DNA of 64,000 nucleotides. Source: JALZKA01 sp033856515 (GTDB taxonomy: Bacteria > Actinomycetota > Thermoleophilia > Solirubrobacterales > 70-9). The notes beneath the pieces are model-generated. The model saw only the letters and a program-made list of their open reading frames with translations, did no database searches and had not been told where the DNA came from. Position numbers and translations under genes: made by a program. The stretch is from positions 118,607 to 182,606 of the forward strand of contig JAWVEY010000050.1 in assembly GCA_033856515.1 (NCBI GenBank). Reading direction: 5' to 3'. This document shows, piece by piece, positions 43,792 through 53,292 of this stretch; the stretch's first letter is position 1; each line of letters opens with the position of its first letter.

Positions 43792-43795
43792 TGGG

Positions 43796-44398
43796 TCAGC
43801 GCTTGGCGCGCGTCATCACGTCGTCGAGGAGCGCATCCGAGCTCTCGATCTCGTAATTCTCGGCCAAATGAGCGGAAATCTCGTCGCGCGCGGCACCGTC
43901 AAGGGCCATCTTCATCGCAACGATCCGGGCCGCGGTCGAGTCGTGTGAGCGATCGCTTCCGAAGCCGTTCGTGAGCGCGGGGGATTCGCGGTCAGGCTGG
44001 GCCGGCGCAGGCGGCTCGATCTCCGGCTCGGGCGGCATCGGTTCGGGCTCCGCGGGGGGCTGGGGCTCCGGCTCCGTGGGCGGAGATGGCTCGGGCTCGA
44101 CGGGCGGCATCGGCTCCGGCACCTCGGCCGGGCCGGGATCTATCTCGGACGACGGCGAGCCACCGATGCTTCCTTCCAGGTTCGAAAGCGCCTCGCGGAC
44201 CTTCGCCAGACGGTCGTGTGCCTCGTTCTCCGCGCCCTCGCGGATCTTGGCCGCCTCAGCCTCTGCGTTCGCGACGAGCTCCCTGGCCTTCTCCTCGGCG
44301 TTCGCGACGATCTCGTGCGCCTTCGCGTCGGCCTCGTCGAGCGCTGCCCGAACGCGCCCCGCTACATCCTCGACCAGCTTCGCTGCATCCATGCTCAT
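43796..44398 (-). CDS. Coiled-coil protein with Pro-Glu linker
   Basis: A 200-residue cytosolic protein. Residues 1-75 are a heptad-rich helix (RVRAALDEADAKAHEIVANAEEKARELV) like DivIVA/ATP-synthase-b type coiled coils. A Pro/Glu linker (EPEPSPPTEPEPQPPAEPEP) follows, then a compact helical C-terminal domain (AARIVAMKMALDGAARDEISAHL...). This plan recurs in Thermoleophilia, as I recall; the role is unknown, and a cell-division or envelope scaffold is a guess. Its ATG overlaps the stop of the GMC oxidoreductase. Confidence 0.72.
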   Translation of the reverse strand: MSMDAAKLVEDVAGRVRAALDEADAKAHEIVANAEEKARELVANAEAEAAKIREGAENEAHDRLAKVREALSNLEGSIGGSPSSEIDPGPAEVPEPMPPVEPEPSPPTEPEPQPPAEPEPMPPEPEIEPPAPAQPDRESPALTNGFGSDRSHDSTAARIVAMKMALDGAARDEISAHLAENYEIESSDALLDDVMTRAKR

Positions 44399-46233
44399 GA
44401 GGCTACCGCGACCGAGCGGCCCACTGCGCCGCTCAGGGCCATGATGGAGACCTGCGGGTTGACGCCAGGGCAGCCCGGAAGGATCGAGCCGTCGGCCACC
44501 CAGACGCCACGTGTGCCTCGTAGCGCGCCCGATGGGCCTACGGGATGCCGGGCCGGGTCTCCACCAGCCGCCGCGGTCCCCGTTGGGTGGAAGGCGGCAA
44601 GGTGCATGCTCTTGGGCTGGAGGCGCTCAAGGGCAGGGGCGATTTCTGACGGCGAGCGCACGACCGGCGTGCCCGAGCCCATCTCAACCTCTTCGGCACC
44701 GGCCGCGAGCATGATCCGCGCCATCGCGTCGAGCGCCTCCACCAGGCGGCGCCCGTCGTGGCGTGCGAGCCGGTAGCCCACAACGGGCGTCCGCGAGCCG
44801 AAGACGCGGCCCGAGGGAGCGTCGGCGATCATCGCGCCGATCGCCGCCATGTGGTCCGCGCCCTGAACGCGTTCCACCAGCTCGGCACCGAACCCAGGGG
44901 TGAGCATCGAGCCCATTCCAGGCGGCGTCGAGGTCGCTTCGATCAGGATCCCGCGCTCTGCATGCAGTTCCTCGACGCCGGCGCTCTGAAGAACGCCGTG
45001 CCAAGCCACCACCGGCTCGGCGAACTTCGCCGAGACGCCGATCGCCGGGTGGATCGAGAGACCGCGGCCAACCCTCGGGTGCTTGCCCAGCCCGCTGCGG
45101 CGAAGGAGCGTCGGCGTCTCGATTGAGCCTGCCGAGACGACTACGCGCCTGGATCGAAGGTCGATGGAGGTTCCGTCGGGGCGACTGGCGCGAACGCCCG
45201 TGGCGCGGCCCCCTTCGGTCAGGACCTTCGAGACGCGCAGCCGGGTCGCGATCGCCGCCCCGAGCTCGCAGGCCGCGGGCAGGGCGTTCATGTGGACGCC
45301 GCCCTTCGCGTTGTTCGGGCAGCCGATCGCGCACTGGCAGGCGCCGCGGCATCCCGGCGCATTGCGGCGAAGGGGGCCGTGCTCCCAGCCGAGCGCGGCA
45401 GCGCCGGCCAGCGCGAGCTCGCCGTTTCGCCCCATGACCTCCATGGGCACAGGCGCGACCCCGATCATCTCCTCGACTTCTTCCAGGCGCTCCTCGAAGC
45501 CGTCTCCGGCGAGATCCAGACCCGCCTCCCGCCACACGTCCACCACAGGCGCGGGCGGCCGGTAGCACGTGCCCGAGTTCACCACGGTCGTACCGCCGAC
45601 CGCACATCCGGTGGGCAGCGCGATCGGCGGGAAGCCCAGGGCGATCGTCGAGCCCGCGTCGCGATAGAGAGAGGCGAAGCGCTCCAGCGGGTGCGTCGTG
45701 CGGATGCGTCCGGAGGTCCAGCGCTCGCCCTCCTCGACGATCAGAACGTCGAGCCCGGCACGGACCATCTCGAGCGCCGCGAAGGCACCGCCTGCGCCCG
45801 ACCCGATCACGATCACGTCGAATGACTCGCCGTCGGCCACGTCGTCGGCGTGTCGAAGTCTCAGCGCTGGATCTGGCCGAGAGGGCGGGTGAAGCGAGCC
45901 TACGTTTCGGATCTCTGGCGCGAACTCGTCGCCCCCGGCACCCATGAGAACGAGGGTCTTGAGCGCGTCAATCGCCGCCGAGCCGATGGGACCGGAGGTC
46001 GCGATGCGCTCGACGAACGCTGCTCGCTGCTCGCTTGGCAGGGCGCCGAGCGTCTTGCCGGTGCTGGCCAGAGCAGCGCCCTGGATCGCCGCGAGGCCCA
46101 CGCCGACGCTGACCCGCTGGCGGGCCGGCATGCCGTCGAGGAGAATCCGCGCGGCCGATGCCACGCGGTTCGGGTTGGGGCCGCCCGCCTCTGGGGGCAG
46201 AAGCGCGGCCGAGAGGTCCGAGAGCGCCGACAC
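44395..46233 (-). CDS. GMC-family oxidoreductase (long-chain alcohol oxidase-like)
   Basis: A 612-residue flavoprotein. The N-terminal roughly 110 residues form a helical domain; DVIVIGSGAGGAFAALEMVRAGLDVLIVEEG binds FAD. CRGACQCAIGCPNNAK is the Cys-rich motif of the long-chain fatty alcohol oxidase and cholesterol-oxidase-like branch. The C-terminal HPTGTAAAGGDP...GVWVADGSILPGCPGVNPQVSIMAL contains the catalytic histidine region. The substrate may be a long-chain alcohol or sterol-like compound. The GTG at 46233 follows an AATAAT -10 box by 7 bases, which fixes the start. Confidence 0.88.
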   Translation of the reverse strand: MSALSDLSAALLPPEAGGPNPNRVASAARILLDGMPARQRVSVGVGLAAIQGAALASTGKTLGALPSEQRAAFVERIATSGPIGSAAIDALKTLVLMGAGGDEFAPEIRNVGSLHPPSRPDPALRLRHADDVADGESFDVIVIGSGAGGAFAALEMVRAGLDVLIVEEGERWTSGRIRTTHPLERFASLYRDAGSTIALGFPPIALPTGCAVGGTTVVNSGTCYRPPAPVVDVWREAGLDLAGDGFEERLEEVEEMIGVAPVPMEVMGRNGELALAGAAALGWEHGPLRRNAPGCRGACQCAIGCPNNAKGGVHMNALPAACELGAAIATRLRVSKVLTEGGRATGVRASRPDGTSIDLRSRRVVVSAGSIETPTLLRRSGLGKHPRVGRGLSIHPAIGVSAKFAEPVVAWHGVLQSAGVEELHAERGILIEATSTPPGMGSMLTPGFGAELVERVQGADHMAAIGAMIADAPSGRVFGSRTPVVGYRLARHDGRRLVEALDAMARIMLAAGAEEVEMGSGTPVVRSPSEIAPALERLQPKSMHLAAFHPTGTAAAGGDPARHPVGPSGALRGTRGVWVADGSILPGCPGVNPQVSIMALSGAVGRSVAVAS

Positions 46234-46240
46234 GAAGCGG

Positions 46241-46246
46241 ATTATT
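46241..46246 (-). promoter_or_regulatory. -10 box (AATAAT) of the GMC oxidoreductase gene
   Basis: AATAAT matches TATAAT at five of six positions, and seven bases separate it from the GTG at 46233, a leaderless arrangement. The rest of the 119-base divergent gap to 46352 shows no other clear element. Confidence 0.55.
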
Positions 46247-46352
46247 GTGCGTAGCCCGAGGGAGAGGATGAATCCTGTCCCTCCGAGGTGGGCTTTGCCC
46301 GCCTTGCGTGCCGTCGAACTATTCCGTGCCATTTCCGGGTAGAAGTAGCTGG

Positions 46353-47480
46353 ATGCCTACGCCGAGGGAGATCAACCCGCTCTATCGAGCGGTGCTGCTC
46401 GCGGCAGCGCTGCTCGTTCTGGGCCTGCTGTTCCGCGAGCTTCTGACCCTCCTTGTCGCGATTCTGATCACCGTGATCGTCGCGATCCCGCTGGCGCTCG
46501 CGGCTGACAACTTCGAGCGCCGCGGCATACCGCGATTCTTCGGCGCCCTTTTCGCACTCTTGCTCGGCCTTGGCATCTTCGCGGGAGTGATCGCCTTGGT
46601 CATCCCGCCGTTCGTCGACCAGACGACGGAGTTCGTCGATTCGGTCCCTGGCACCATCGACGACCTGGAAGGAGAGGCCGCAGACGCTTTCGGCATCTCC
46701 ACCCAGGAGGTAGGCCAGAACGTCCAGGAGTTCCTGGAGCGCTACACGGATAACCCGGGCAGCCTGATCGGCCCGCTGGCCCAGATCGGGCTCAGCGTCG
46801 TGGGCATCCTGGCTGCCCTCATCTTCATGCTCCTGACCGCGTTCTACATCGCGGTCAACCCCCAGCCACTGGTTAACGGCCTGTTCAGGCTTTTTCCGCC
46901 GTCGCGGCGCGATGCGGCGAGCCATCTCACCCTCCGGCTCCGGACCGCATGGGTCGGTTGGCTCGAGGGGGTGCTCATCGACATGTTCGTCACCGGCGTC
47001 CTCCTATACCTGGGCTTGACACTGATCGGGCTTGACTTCGCCATCTTCTTCGCCGTTTTTTCGGCTCTGCTCGTCGTCATCCCCTACTTCGGTGCGGTGC
47101 TCGGCGCCATACCTGTCTTCCTGTTCGCGCTTGCGGACTCCCCCACCACCGCGGTCCTTGCCCTCGTCGTCTACGTCGTGGTCCAGCAGATCGAGGGCAA
47201 CGTGATCATCCCGCTGGTCATGGCGCAGCGGGTGAAGCTCCATCCCGCCCTGATCGCGATCGGGGTCGTCCTGGTCGGGCAGCTGTTCGGCTTCATTGGC
47301 CTGTTCGTCGCCGTCCCGATCCTCTCGGCCATCGTGATCCTGGTCGACGAGTTCTACGTCAAGCCGATGGAAGAGGAAGGCGGCGTCACGGCGGCAACCG
47401 AGCGGGAGGTTCCGGCGCTGTTAAGCGCCGAAGGCCTTCCGCAGCCTCCGCCACAACCGCAGGCCGGCCCCATCGTTTAA
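46353..47480 (+). CDS. AI-2E family (PerM-type) membrane protein
   Basis: A 375-residue membrane protein with about eight helices. YFGAVLGAIPVFLFAL, QQIEGNVIIPLVMAQRVKLHPALIAIGVVLVGQLFGFIGLFVAVPI is the diagnostic AI-2E/PerM core. Members export autoinducer-2 or act as Na+/H+ antiporters; the substrate here is unknown. The ATG at 46353 (MPTPREINPLYR) is preferred to an ATG at 46308, which lies upstream of the hydrophilic start typical for the family. Confidence 0.9.
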   Translation: MPTPREINPLYRAVLLAAALLVLGLLFRELLTLLVAILITVIVAIPLALAADNFERRGIPRFFGALFALLLGLGIFAGVIALVIPPFVDQTTEFVDSVPGTIDDLEGEAADAFGISTQEVGQNVQEFLERYTDNPGSLIGPLAQIGLSVVGILAALIFMLLTAFYIAVNPQPLVNGLFRLFPPSRRDAASHLTLRLRTAWVGWLEGVLIDMFVTGVLLYLGLTLIGLDFAIFFAVFSALLVVIPYFGAVLGAIPVFLFALADSPTTAVLALVVYVVVQQIEGNVIIPLVMAQRVKLHPALIAIGVVLVGQLFGFIGLFVAVPILSAIVILVDEFYVKPMEEEGGVTAATEREVPALLSAEGLPQPPPQPQAGPIV

Positions 47481-47512
47481 GTTCTCGGCGTTCTAGCGAG
47501 AGGGGGCCCTGA

Positions 47513-47986
47513 ATGGGCATGTTCGAAATGTCGGATGCGCAGGTAGCCGAATACCGCGAAATGGTGCGCGGAATGGCGACGGGCAAGGTGAGCGAGCCGA
47601 TCGTCGCCGCTGGTCTGTTCAGGCGGGGCGGTTCCGCCGCAAAGATGGGAATCTCGCACGGCGGCCTGGGCGGACTCGTCTACGCCGGCGCAGCACTCAT
47701 TTCGAAGAAGCAGGCAGGTGGCCTACCCGACAAGGCACTTCTCGTTGCCACCGCGGACAAGCTCTATGCCTTCAAAACGAAACCGAAGGGACGCAAGTGG
47801 GTCACGGGTGACGAAGTGGCCGTCTGGGACCGAGCCGGACTTCGCGTCAGCAGCAGGCCTTCGATGGGCCTGACGATGCTGGAAATCGAATCCCCTGCAG
47901 AGGGCGAGAAAGTTTCGCTGGCCCCGATCGGCGTCAAGGACGACCCGGTCGCGCTGGAGTTCATCCAGGCGATCTCGAGCCAGTGA
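47513..47986 (+). CDS. Conserved hypothetical, PH-like fold possible
   Basis: A 157-residue protein without signal peptide. After a helical start (MSDAQVAEYREMVRGMATG) comes a Gly-rich segment (GISHGGLGGLVYAGA) and a beta-rich domain (KALLVATADKLYAFKTKPKGRKWVTGDEVAVWDRAGL...) like bacterial PH-type domains. GAGAGGGGG precedes the ATG. It overlaps the next small gene by GTGA. Function unknown. Confidence 0.7.
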   Translation: MGMFEMSDAQVAEYREMVRGMATGKVSEPIVAAGLFRRGGSAAKMGISHGGLGGLVYAGAALISKKQAGGLPDKALLVATADKLYAFKTKPKGRKWVTGDEVAVWDRAGLRVSSRPSMGLTMLEIESPAEGEKVSLAPIGVKDDPVALEFIQAISSQ

Positions 47987-48096
47987 TCCACCCGCAGAAG
48001 GGCGGCCGGTACTGGTACTACTGGGTCTTGATCATCGGCGGGGCGATCTTCGTCATCGCCGCGCTTGCAACCGACATGTTCGGCACGGGCTACTAG
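47983..48096 (+). CDS. 37-residue single-helix membrane protein
   Basis: A short reading frame starting GTG, overlapping the upstream stop by GTGA. It encodes a basic, aromatic start (IHPQKGGRYWYYW) and one membrane helix (VLIIGGAIFVIAALATDMF). Translational coupling and the clean helix argue that it is real, though shorter than most gene finders report. Its stop overlaps the convergent uvrB stop. Confidence 0.6.
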   Translation: MIHPQKGGRYWYYWVLIIGGAIFVIAALATDMFGTGY

Positions 48097-50099
48097 GCGC
48101 CGGCCTGGAGGGACTCGAGGTCGCGGCGTAGCTCCTTGAGCTCGTCGCGGATGCGCGCGGCCTCCTCGAAGCGGAGCTCCTCGGCGGCGACCACCATCTC
48201 CTCCTCCAGCTCGACGATCAGCTTGGCGAGGTCGTCCGGGCTGGTGATCTCCTGGTCGCCGACCTTGACGCGCCGCCGGCGCTTCGGCGAGGTCTTCGAT
48301 TCCATCGAGAGGAACTCCGAGATATCCGAGATCCCCTTCTTGATGGTGGCGGGCGTAATCCCGTGCTCCTTGTTGTAAGCGAGCTGGATCTCCCGGCGGC
48401 GGTCCGTCTCGGCGAGAGCCAGGCGCATGGCCTGCGTCTCGCGATCGGCGTACATGAGCACGCGCCCTTCCTGGTTCCGGGCGGCGCGCCCGATGGTCTG
48501 GATCAAGCTCGTCTCCCCGCGCAGGAATCCCTCCTTGTCCGCGTCGAGAATCGCGACCAGCGAGACCTCGGGCAGATCGAGACCTTCGCGCAGGAGGTTG
48601 ACGCCGACCAGGACGTCGTACTCGCCCAGGCGAAGATCGCGGATGATCTGGATGCGCTCGAGCGTGTCGACCTCCGAGTGGAGGTATCGGACCTTGAAGC
48701 CGTGCTCTAGGAGATAGCCAGTTAGGTCCTCGGACATCTTCTTGGTGAGCGTCGTGACCAGCGCCCGCTCCCCCTTGTCGACCGTCTTGCGGACCTCGTT
48801 CATCAGATCATCGATCTGGTTCTTCGTCGTCCGAACGTCGACATGTGGGTCGACGATGCCGGTCGGGCGAACGATCTGTTCGACGATGCGAGATGCTTCC
48901 GACTGCTCGAACTCTCCCGGGGTCGCCGAGACCATCACGAGTTGGTTGATGCGCTTTATGTACTCGTCGAAGCGCAGCGGGCGATTGTCGATCGCTGATG
49001 GCAGCCGGAACCCATGGTCAACCAGCGTGCCCTTGCGTGATGCGTCGCCTGCCGCCATGCCGGAGATCTGCGGAATCGTCTGGTGCGACTCGTCGACGAA
49101 GCAGACGAAGTCGTCAGGGAAGTAGTCCATGAGCGTATGTGGCGGCGAGCCGGGTGGGCGGTTGTCGAAGATCCGCGAGTAGTTCTCGATCCCTGAGGTG
49201 AAGCCGAGCTCCTTCATCATCTCGATGTCGTATTCGGTGCGTTGCTGGAGGCGGTGCGCCTCCAGGAGCTTGCCGCGCTCGTTGAACCACTCGAGGCGCT
49301 CGGCCAGTTCACGCTTGATCTCGATCAGGCTCCGCTCCATGGCCTCGTCCTCGGTCACGTAGTGGCTCGCGGGCCAGACCGCGACGTGGTCGATATCGTC
49401 GAGGATCTCGCCCGTGAGGGGGTCGAAATGGTGGATCGACTCGATCTCATCGCCGAAGAGGTTGAGGCGGTAGGCGGACTCCGCATAGGCCGGGAAGATC
49501 TCCATCAACTCGCCCTTGGCGCGGAATGTGCCGCGGGTGAGCGCCGTTTCGTTGCGGTTGTATTGCATGCGCACGAGCTTTTTGAACAGCTCGTCGCGGT
49601 CGATCCACTCCCCGACCTTGAAGAGCTCCATCTGCTTCGAGTAGAGCTCGGGCGAGCCGATGCCGTAGATGCACGAGACCGAGGCGACGATCACCACGTC
49701 GCGGCGGGCAAGCAGCGCCGCGGTCGCAGCATGGCGGAGCCGATCGATCTCGTCGTTGATGGACGAGTCCTTTTCGATGTAGAGGTCCTGCGCCGGGACG
49801 TACGCCTCAGGCTGGTAGTAGTCGTAGTAGGAGACGAAGTACTCCACCGCGTTTTCGGGGAAGAACTCGCGGAACTCGTTGCAGAGCTGCGCGGCGAGCG
49901 TCTTGTTGTGGGCGATTACCAGCGCCGGCCGCTGTACCCGCTCGATCGTCGCCGCCATCGTGAACGTCTTGCCGGTCCCGGTGGCGCCGAGGAGCGTCAA
50001 GTACTTCTCTCCCGCGACGATCCCCTCGGCCAGACCCTCGATCGCCTTTGGCTGATCCGCCGTAGGCGTATAGGCGGGATTCAGCTTGAAGGGAGGCAC
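48093..50099 (-). CDS. uvrB: Excinuclease ABC subunit B
   Basis: A 668-residue damage-verifying helicase. Walker A is GATGTGKTFT. The beta-hairpin region YYDYYQPEAYVPAQDLYIEKD, the helicase motifs (CFVDESHQTIPQI, SATPGEFE, QTIGRAARN) and the C-terminal UVR domain (ELEEEMVVAAEELRFEEAARIRDEL) are complete. The GTG at 50099 (VPPFKLNPAY) matches the usual UvrB start; no SOS box is seen near it. Two short plus-strand genes converge on its end. Confidence 0.97.
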   Translation of the reverse strand: MPPFKLNPAYTPTADQPKAIEGLAEGIVAGEKYLTLLGATGTGKTFTMAATIERVQRPALVIAHNKTLAAQLCNEFREFFPENAVEYFVSYYDYYQPEAYVPAQDLYIEKDSSINDEIDRLRHAATAALLARRDVVIVASVSCIYGIGSPELYSKQMELFKVGEWIDRDELFKKLVRMQYNRNETALTRGTFRAKGELMEIFPAYAESAYRLNLFGDEIESIHHFDPLTGEILDDIDHVAVWPASHYVTEDEAMERSLIEIKRELAERLEWFNERGKLLEAHRLQQRTEYDIEMMKELGFTSGIENYSRIFDNRPPGSPPHTLMDYFPDDFVCFVDESHQTIPQISGMAAGDASRKGTLVDHGFRLPSAIDNRPLRFDEYIKRINQLVMVSATPGEFEQSEASRIVEQIVRPTGIVDPHVDVRTTKNQIDDLMNEVRKTVDKGERALVTTLTKKMSEDLTGYLLEHGFKVRYLHSEVDTLERIQIIRDLRLGEYDVLVGVNLLREGLDLPEVSLVAILDADKEGFLRGETSLIQTIGRAARNQEGRVLMYADRETQAMRLALAETDRRREIQLAYNKEHGITPATIKKGISDISEFLSMESKTSPKRRRRVKVGDQEITSPDDLAKLIVELEEEMVVAAEELRFEEAARIRDELKELRRDLESLQAGA

Positions 50100-50133
50100 C
50101 GGGTTGAGGATAGGCCGAGCCGAGGTCGGTCCC

Positions 50134-51564
50134 TCAGACCGGAGGGCGTCCCCCTTCGAGGCTCGTGTCCTCGAGCTCGCGGCGCGCGGTCTCGGCGAAG
50201 GCAAAGGCGAAGATGAATGCGGAGATAACCGGCAGGATCGCGAGGCATGCGATCGAGGGACCCAGCTCAAGGGAGCCCGAGAGCACCGCGACCACGCCGA
50301 GGCCAAACGCCGAGCCGAGGACGCCGATCGCGATGGTGAGCGTTTGTGCCGCCGAGCGAATGCGGGTTGGGAACAGCTCGGATGGATACGGCGACAGCGC
50401 CGCGCCGCCCGCGGAGCCCAGCATCGCCCCGCCGCAGGCCAGGATCCAAAGCAGCGGCCCGGACGCGAGGTAGAACCCTGCGTAGCAAAGGGCCGAGGCG
50501 ATGACCAGCGGGATCCCGACCGACTTTCGCGATCGAAGGTCGGCGAGGCGTCCGCCAACGATCAGCATCGGAAAACTCGGCAACCCGGTTACGGCCAAGA
50601 AGAGAACGACCTTGGCCGCGGAGAAGGAATGCTCCTCGTCGAGGTAACGGGTGGTGAACTCCAGCGTCGGAGCCGTGAACGCGGCAGCCAGGAAGATCGT
50701 CGCCGCCAGCAGGATCGCGCGGCGGCGATACGGTGGGCGCAAGACCTCGAGGTAGCCGTGCCGCTCGCCCTCGTGGCGCGCAAAGCGCGCGGACTCCGAG
50801 ATCCAGCGTGCCGAATGGAGCACCAGCGGGATCGCAAGCAGCTGGAGGAGATAGACGGCTGTGAAGCCACCACGTCCAGCGGCAGCAAGCGGCAGCACCG
50901 CCACCGCGAGTACGATGCCGCCGCCCGCGGACAGGGCGACCAGGCTGAGCGAGATTGCCCGCGAGCCCGCCGGGACCAGTTCGGCGACCAGGACCGCGAT
51001 CGCGATCGAGAGCGCGGTGTCGAGACAGCGCAGGATCACATGCACCCCGATGTACGCCTCGAAGTCCGGCGCGAGCCCTGCGACAGCGACGAGGAGGCAG
51101 TGGGCTACGGCCAGGTAGATGACCAGGCGGCGTCGGCCGAGCCGGTCGGCCAGGGGGCCAAGAAGGAGAGCGAGGATCACTCCCGCCCTGACGACAGCGA
51201 GGCCGATGGCAAGCGTCCGGTCATCGACGGCGTACGCGTCAGCCGCGTACGGCAAGGTTTGGGTAAGCAGGCCGAGGGTGCCGCCGCCGTAGCTCCAGAC
51301 GAGCGAGAGCAGGCAGAGGGCAGCCAGCGCTTGGCTCGTCCTCGCGTCGAAGCTAACGGGGGGCGCCCACCACGGGGTGGTGGTGGGCAGCGGGCGCCCG
51401 GCGTCGGCCGCCTCCTCGATCCTCCGGGCACGACCGGCGAGCAAGGGCGACCACAAGAAGCCGAAGTACGGGATCGGGATCCCGTAGGTGACGACATGGC
51501 GGCCGCCTCGCGGTTCGAGTCGCGGCTTTTCGGCCACCGGGAAGACCTCGGCGGGCAGCTCCAT
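50134..51564 (-). CDS. MFS transporter
   Basis: A 476-residue major-facilitator permease with 12 helices after a long (about 75-residue) cytoplasmic N-terminus. LLLGPLADRLGRRRLVIY is the loop 2-3 signature and LIVGGRLADLRSRKSVGI its second copy. Related to the sugar/general substrate porters; the substrate is unknown. It lies 6 bases downstream of the CocE-type hydrolase gene, so the two may act together. It ends 34 bases before uvrB. Confidence 0.88.
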   Translation of the reverse strand: MELPAEVFPVAEKPRLEPRGGRHVVTYGIPIPYFGFLWSPLLAGRARRIEEAADAGRPLPTTTPWWAPPVSFDARTSQALAALCLLSLVWSYGGGTLGLLTQTLPYAADAYAVDDRTLAIGLAVVRAGVILALLLGPLADRLGRRRLVIYLAVAHCLLVAVAGLAPDFEAYIGVHVILRCLDTALSIAIAVLVAELVPAGSRAISLSLVALSAGGGIVLAVAVLPLAAAGRGGFTAVYLLQLLAIPLVLHSARWISESARFARHEGERHGYLEVLRPPYRRRAILLAATIFLAAAFTAPTLEFTTRYLDEEHSFSAAKVVLFLAVTGLPSFPMLIVGGRLADLRSRKSVGIPLVIASALCYAGFYLASGPLLWILACGGAMLGSAGGAALSPYPSELFPTRIRSAAQTLTIAIGVLGSAFGLGVVAVLSGSLELGPSIACLAILPVISAFIFAFAFAETARRELEDTSLEGGRPPV

Positions 51565-51570
51565 AGAGGC

Positions 51571-53277
51571 TCAGCAGTGGCGTTTGAGATAGGCCGGCGC
51601 ACGCCGGCTCGGCGAAGTGCGCGACGGCAAGTCGGCCACCACCGGGAACTTGATCCGCTGCTCGACTAGATCGGAAGGCCCGCCTTCGATCGGCGCCCCT
51701 CGACGGCACGGCATGAGCGGCACCTGCAGTCGACCGCCCAGGACGTTCACGGGTGTGCCGCTGGGACCCGGCTCGAGCCAGCCATCGTCTGCTCCTGAGA
51801 GGAGCAATCCGACCCGGTGTCCCTTGCGCAGGCGCCAGTCCTGGGGATAGAGCGTGATGCGCTGCGGCCCCGCCGAGGTCACCCGGCGCGCGCCGCGGGA
51901 GATCAGGCTCGCCTGGTTCTGCGGGTCGATGTCGTAGAGGAGCGTGACGACGTGCACCGTTTGGGCGCTTGCCGAGAGCCGGACCCTGACGCGGGGCAGC
52001 CCGGCCATGTGGGCGCGGTGGGCAAGCGGCTCCGAGATGGTCCAAGTGCCGACTCCCGACGGGCCTGGAGGGCATCCGGTTTCGAGGCGGAAGCAACCTG
52101 GCTCGCCCTTGTTGCCCGCGGTGTCCAGGTAGGGACCCGGCACGATCGGCAGCGTCCATCGCCGGCTCCTGGGTGGCCAGCGCCGCTCCGCTCGCCACTT
52201 TCCGGCCGAGCCCTCCTGCGCCACGACCCTGGGGAGACCTCTGGTTGCGTGCCGTTTGCCCTTGAGGAAGCGGTCGAACCAGGCCATGACCTCCTCGGTG
52301 AACCCCGTCCGGCCGATGCTCCCGGGCGTCGTTTCCTCGGACGCGCCCGGCGAGACGTGCGGAATCTGCGCGAACCATGCACGCCGCGGGCCTCGCAGGC
52401 GCCGCCAGATCGGCAAGAACTGATCGGCGTGCACGGATTCATCTGGGAAGCCTTGGGCGAGCATGACGGGGAGCTTCGTGCCCTTCGGGGGCACGTGGTT
52501 GCGGGCCGCCCAGAAGGGAGTGGACCCGTCGCGGTTCGCTGACTCGAGTTGCGTATCGAGGGCTTCGACCAGGCACAGAGGGTTGGTGGAGGACAGACCA
52601 GGAATGATGTGGGCGGCGGGTGCCGGCTGGGCAAAAATCGGCCCCGCCAGGTTGAGCGAGGCGTAGTAAGCGGGGACGAGGGCGCCGCGGACATACCTGA
52701 CTTGGTTCATGTAGATGTCGCGGTGCTGATCGCTGGCGGGCCCGATCATCACGGCCGCTCGCAGCGCCTTCGGTGGGTCGCGGAGGTTCATCACCTGGGT
52801 GTAGCCGTCGTACGAGAGGCCGTAGGTCCCCACCTTGCCCGTGGACCAGGGCTGGGAGGCTGCCCACGTCACGGCAGCCCTGGAGTCGGCGGCTTCACCC
52901 GGGCCACCCAAGTCCGGGCACCCCTCGCTCGCACCGTAGCCCCGAAGCGATACCTGGACGATCGAATACCCGTGGGCAAAGGCGACGCGGAAAAGATCGA
53001 CGTAGTTCTCCAGGATCTTCGGCCGGTTCGGGTCGGTGACGGTGCTGCCGACGCCGAAGTAGGGGCCGGTAATGACGATCACAGGAGTGCGGTCATCCGG
53101 CCCGGCCGTTGCTGGGCGAAAGATGTCGGTCTGGAGCATGGTCCCGTCCGCGGACTCCACCCACGCCGCTTCGAAGGTCGCGCCGGCCGGTACCTCCGAG
53201 GCGCTCGCGCCGGCGCATAGCGCCACGGTGATGCTCACCGTCGCGATCGCTGCGAGCTTCCTGAATCCCGGCACCAC
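51571..53277 (-). CDS. Secreted CocE/NonD-family hydrolase (X-Pro dipeptidyl-peptidase-like)
   Basis: A 568-residue exported alpha/beta hydrolase. Its signal peptide (LAAIATVSITVALCAGASA) is followed by the catalytic domain with nucleophile Ser in TYGLSYDGYTQ, oxyanion GYGASEGCPDLGG, and an acid/His region (GFPDESVH, HVSPG). A C-terminal jelly-roll (LRKGHRVGLLLSGADDGWLEP) is typical of the PepX/CocE C-terminal domain. Ester or peptide substrates are possible. The GTG at 53277 has GAAGGA upstream. The divergent TetR gene and a palindrome in the gap suggest repression by that protein. Confidence 0.88.
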   Translation of the reverse strand: MVPGFRKLAAIATVSITVALCAGASASEVPAGATFEAAWVESADGTMLQTDIFRPATAGPDDRTPVIVITGPYFGVGSTVTDPNRPKILENYVDLFRVAFAHGYSIVQVSLRGYGASEGCPDLGGPGEAADSRAAVTWAASQPWSTGKVGTYGLSYDGYTQVMNLRDPPKALRAAVMIGPASDQHRDIYMNQVRYVRGALVPAYYASLNLAGPIFAQPAPAAHIIPGLSSTNPLCLVEALDTQLESANRDGSTPFWAARNHVPPKGTKLPVMLAQGFPDESVHADQFLPIWRRLRGPRRAWFAQIPHVSPGASEETTPGSIGRTGFTEEVMAWFDRFLKGKRHATRGLPRVVAQEGSAGKWRAERRWPPRSRRWTLPIVPGPYLDTAGNKGEPGCFRLETGCPPGPSGVGTWTISEPLAHRAHMAGLPRVRVRLSASAQTVHVVTLLYDIDPQNQASLISRGARRVTSAGPQRITLYPQDWRLRKGHRVGLLLSGADDGWLEPGPSGTPVNVLGGRLQVPLMPCRRGAPIEGGPSDLVEQRIKFPVVADLPSRTSPSRRAPAYLKRHC

Positions 53278-53292
53278 TCCAGTCCTTCCTAA

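Noticed and set aside
48093..50558. UvrB with a 153-residue N-terminal extension
   Set aside because: The extension is a shadow of the MFS gene; the GTG at 50099 gives the standard UvrB N-terminus.
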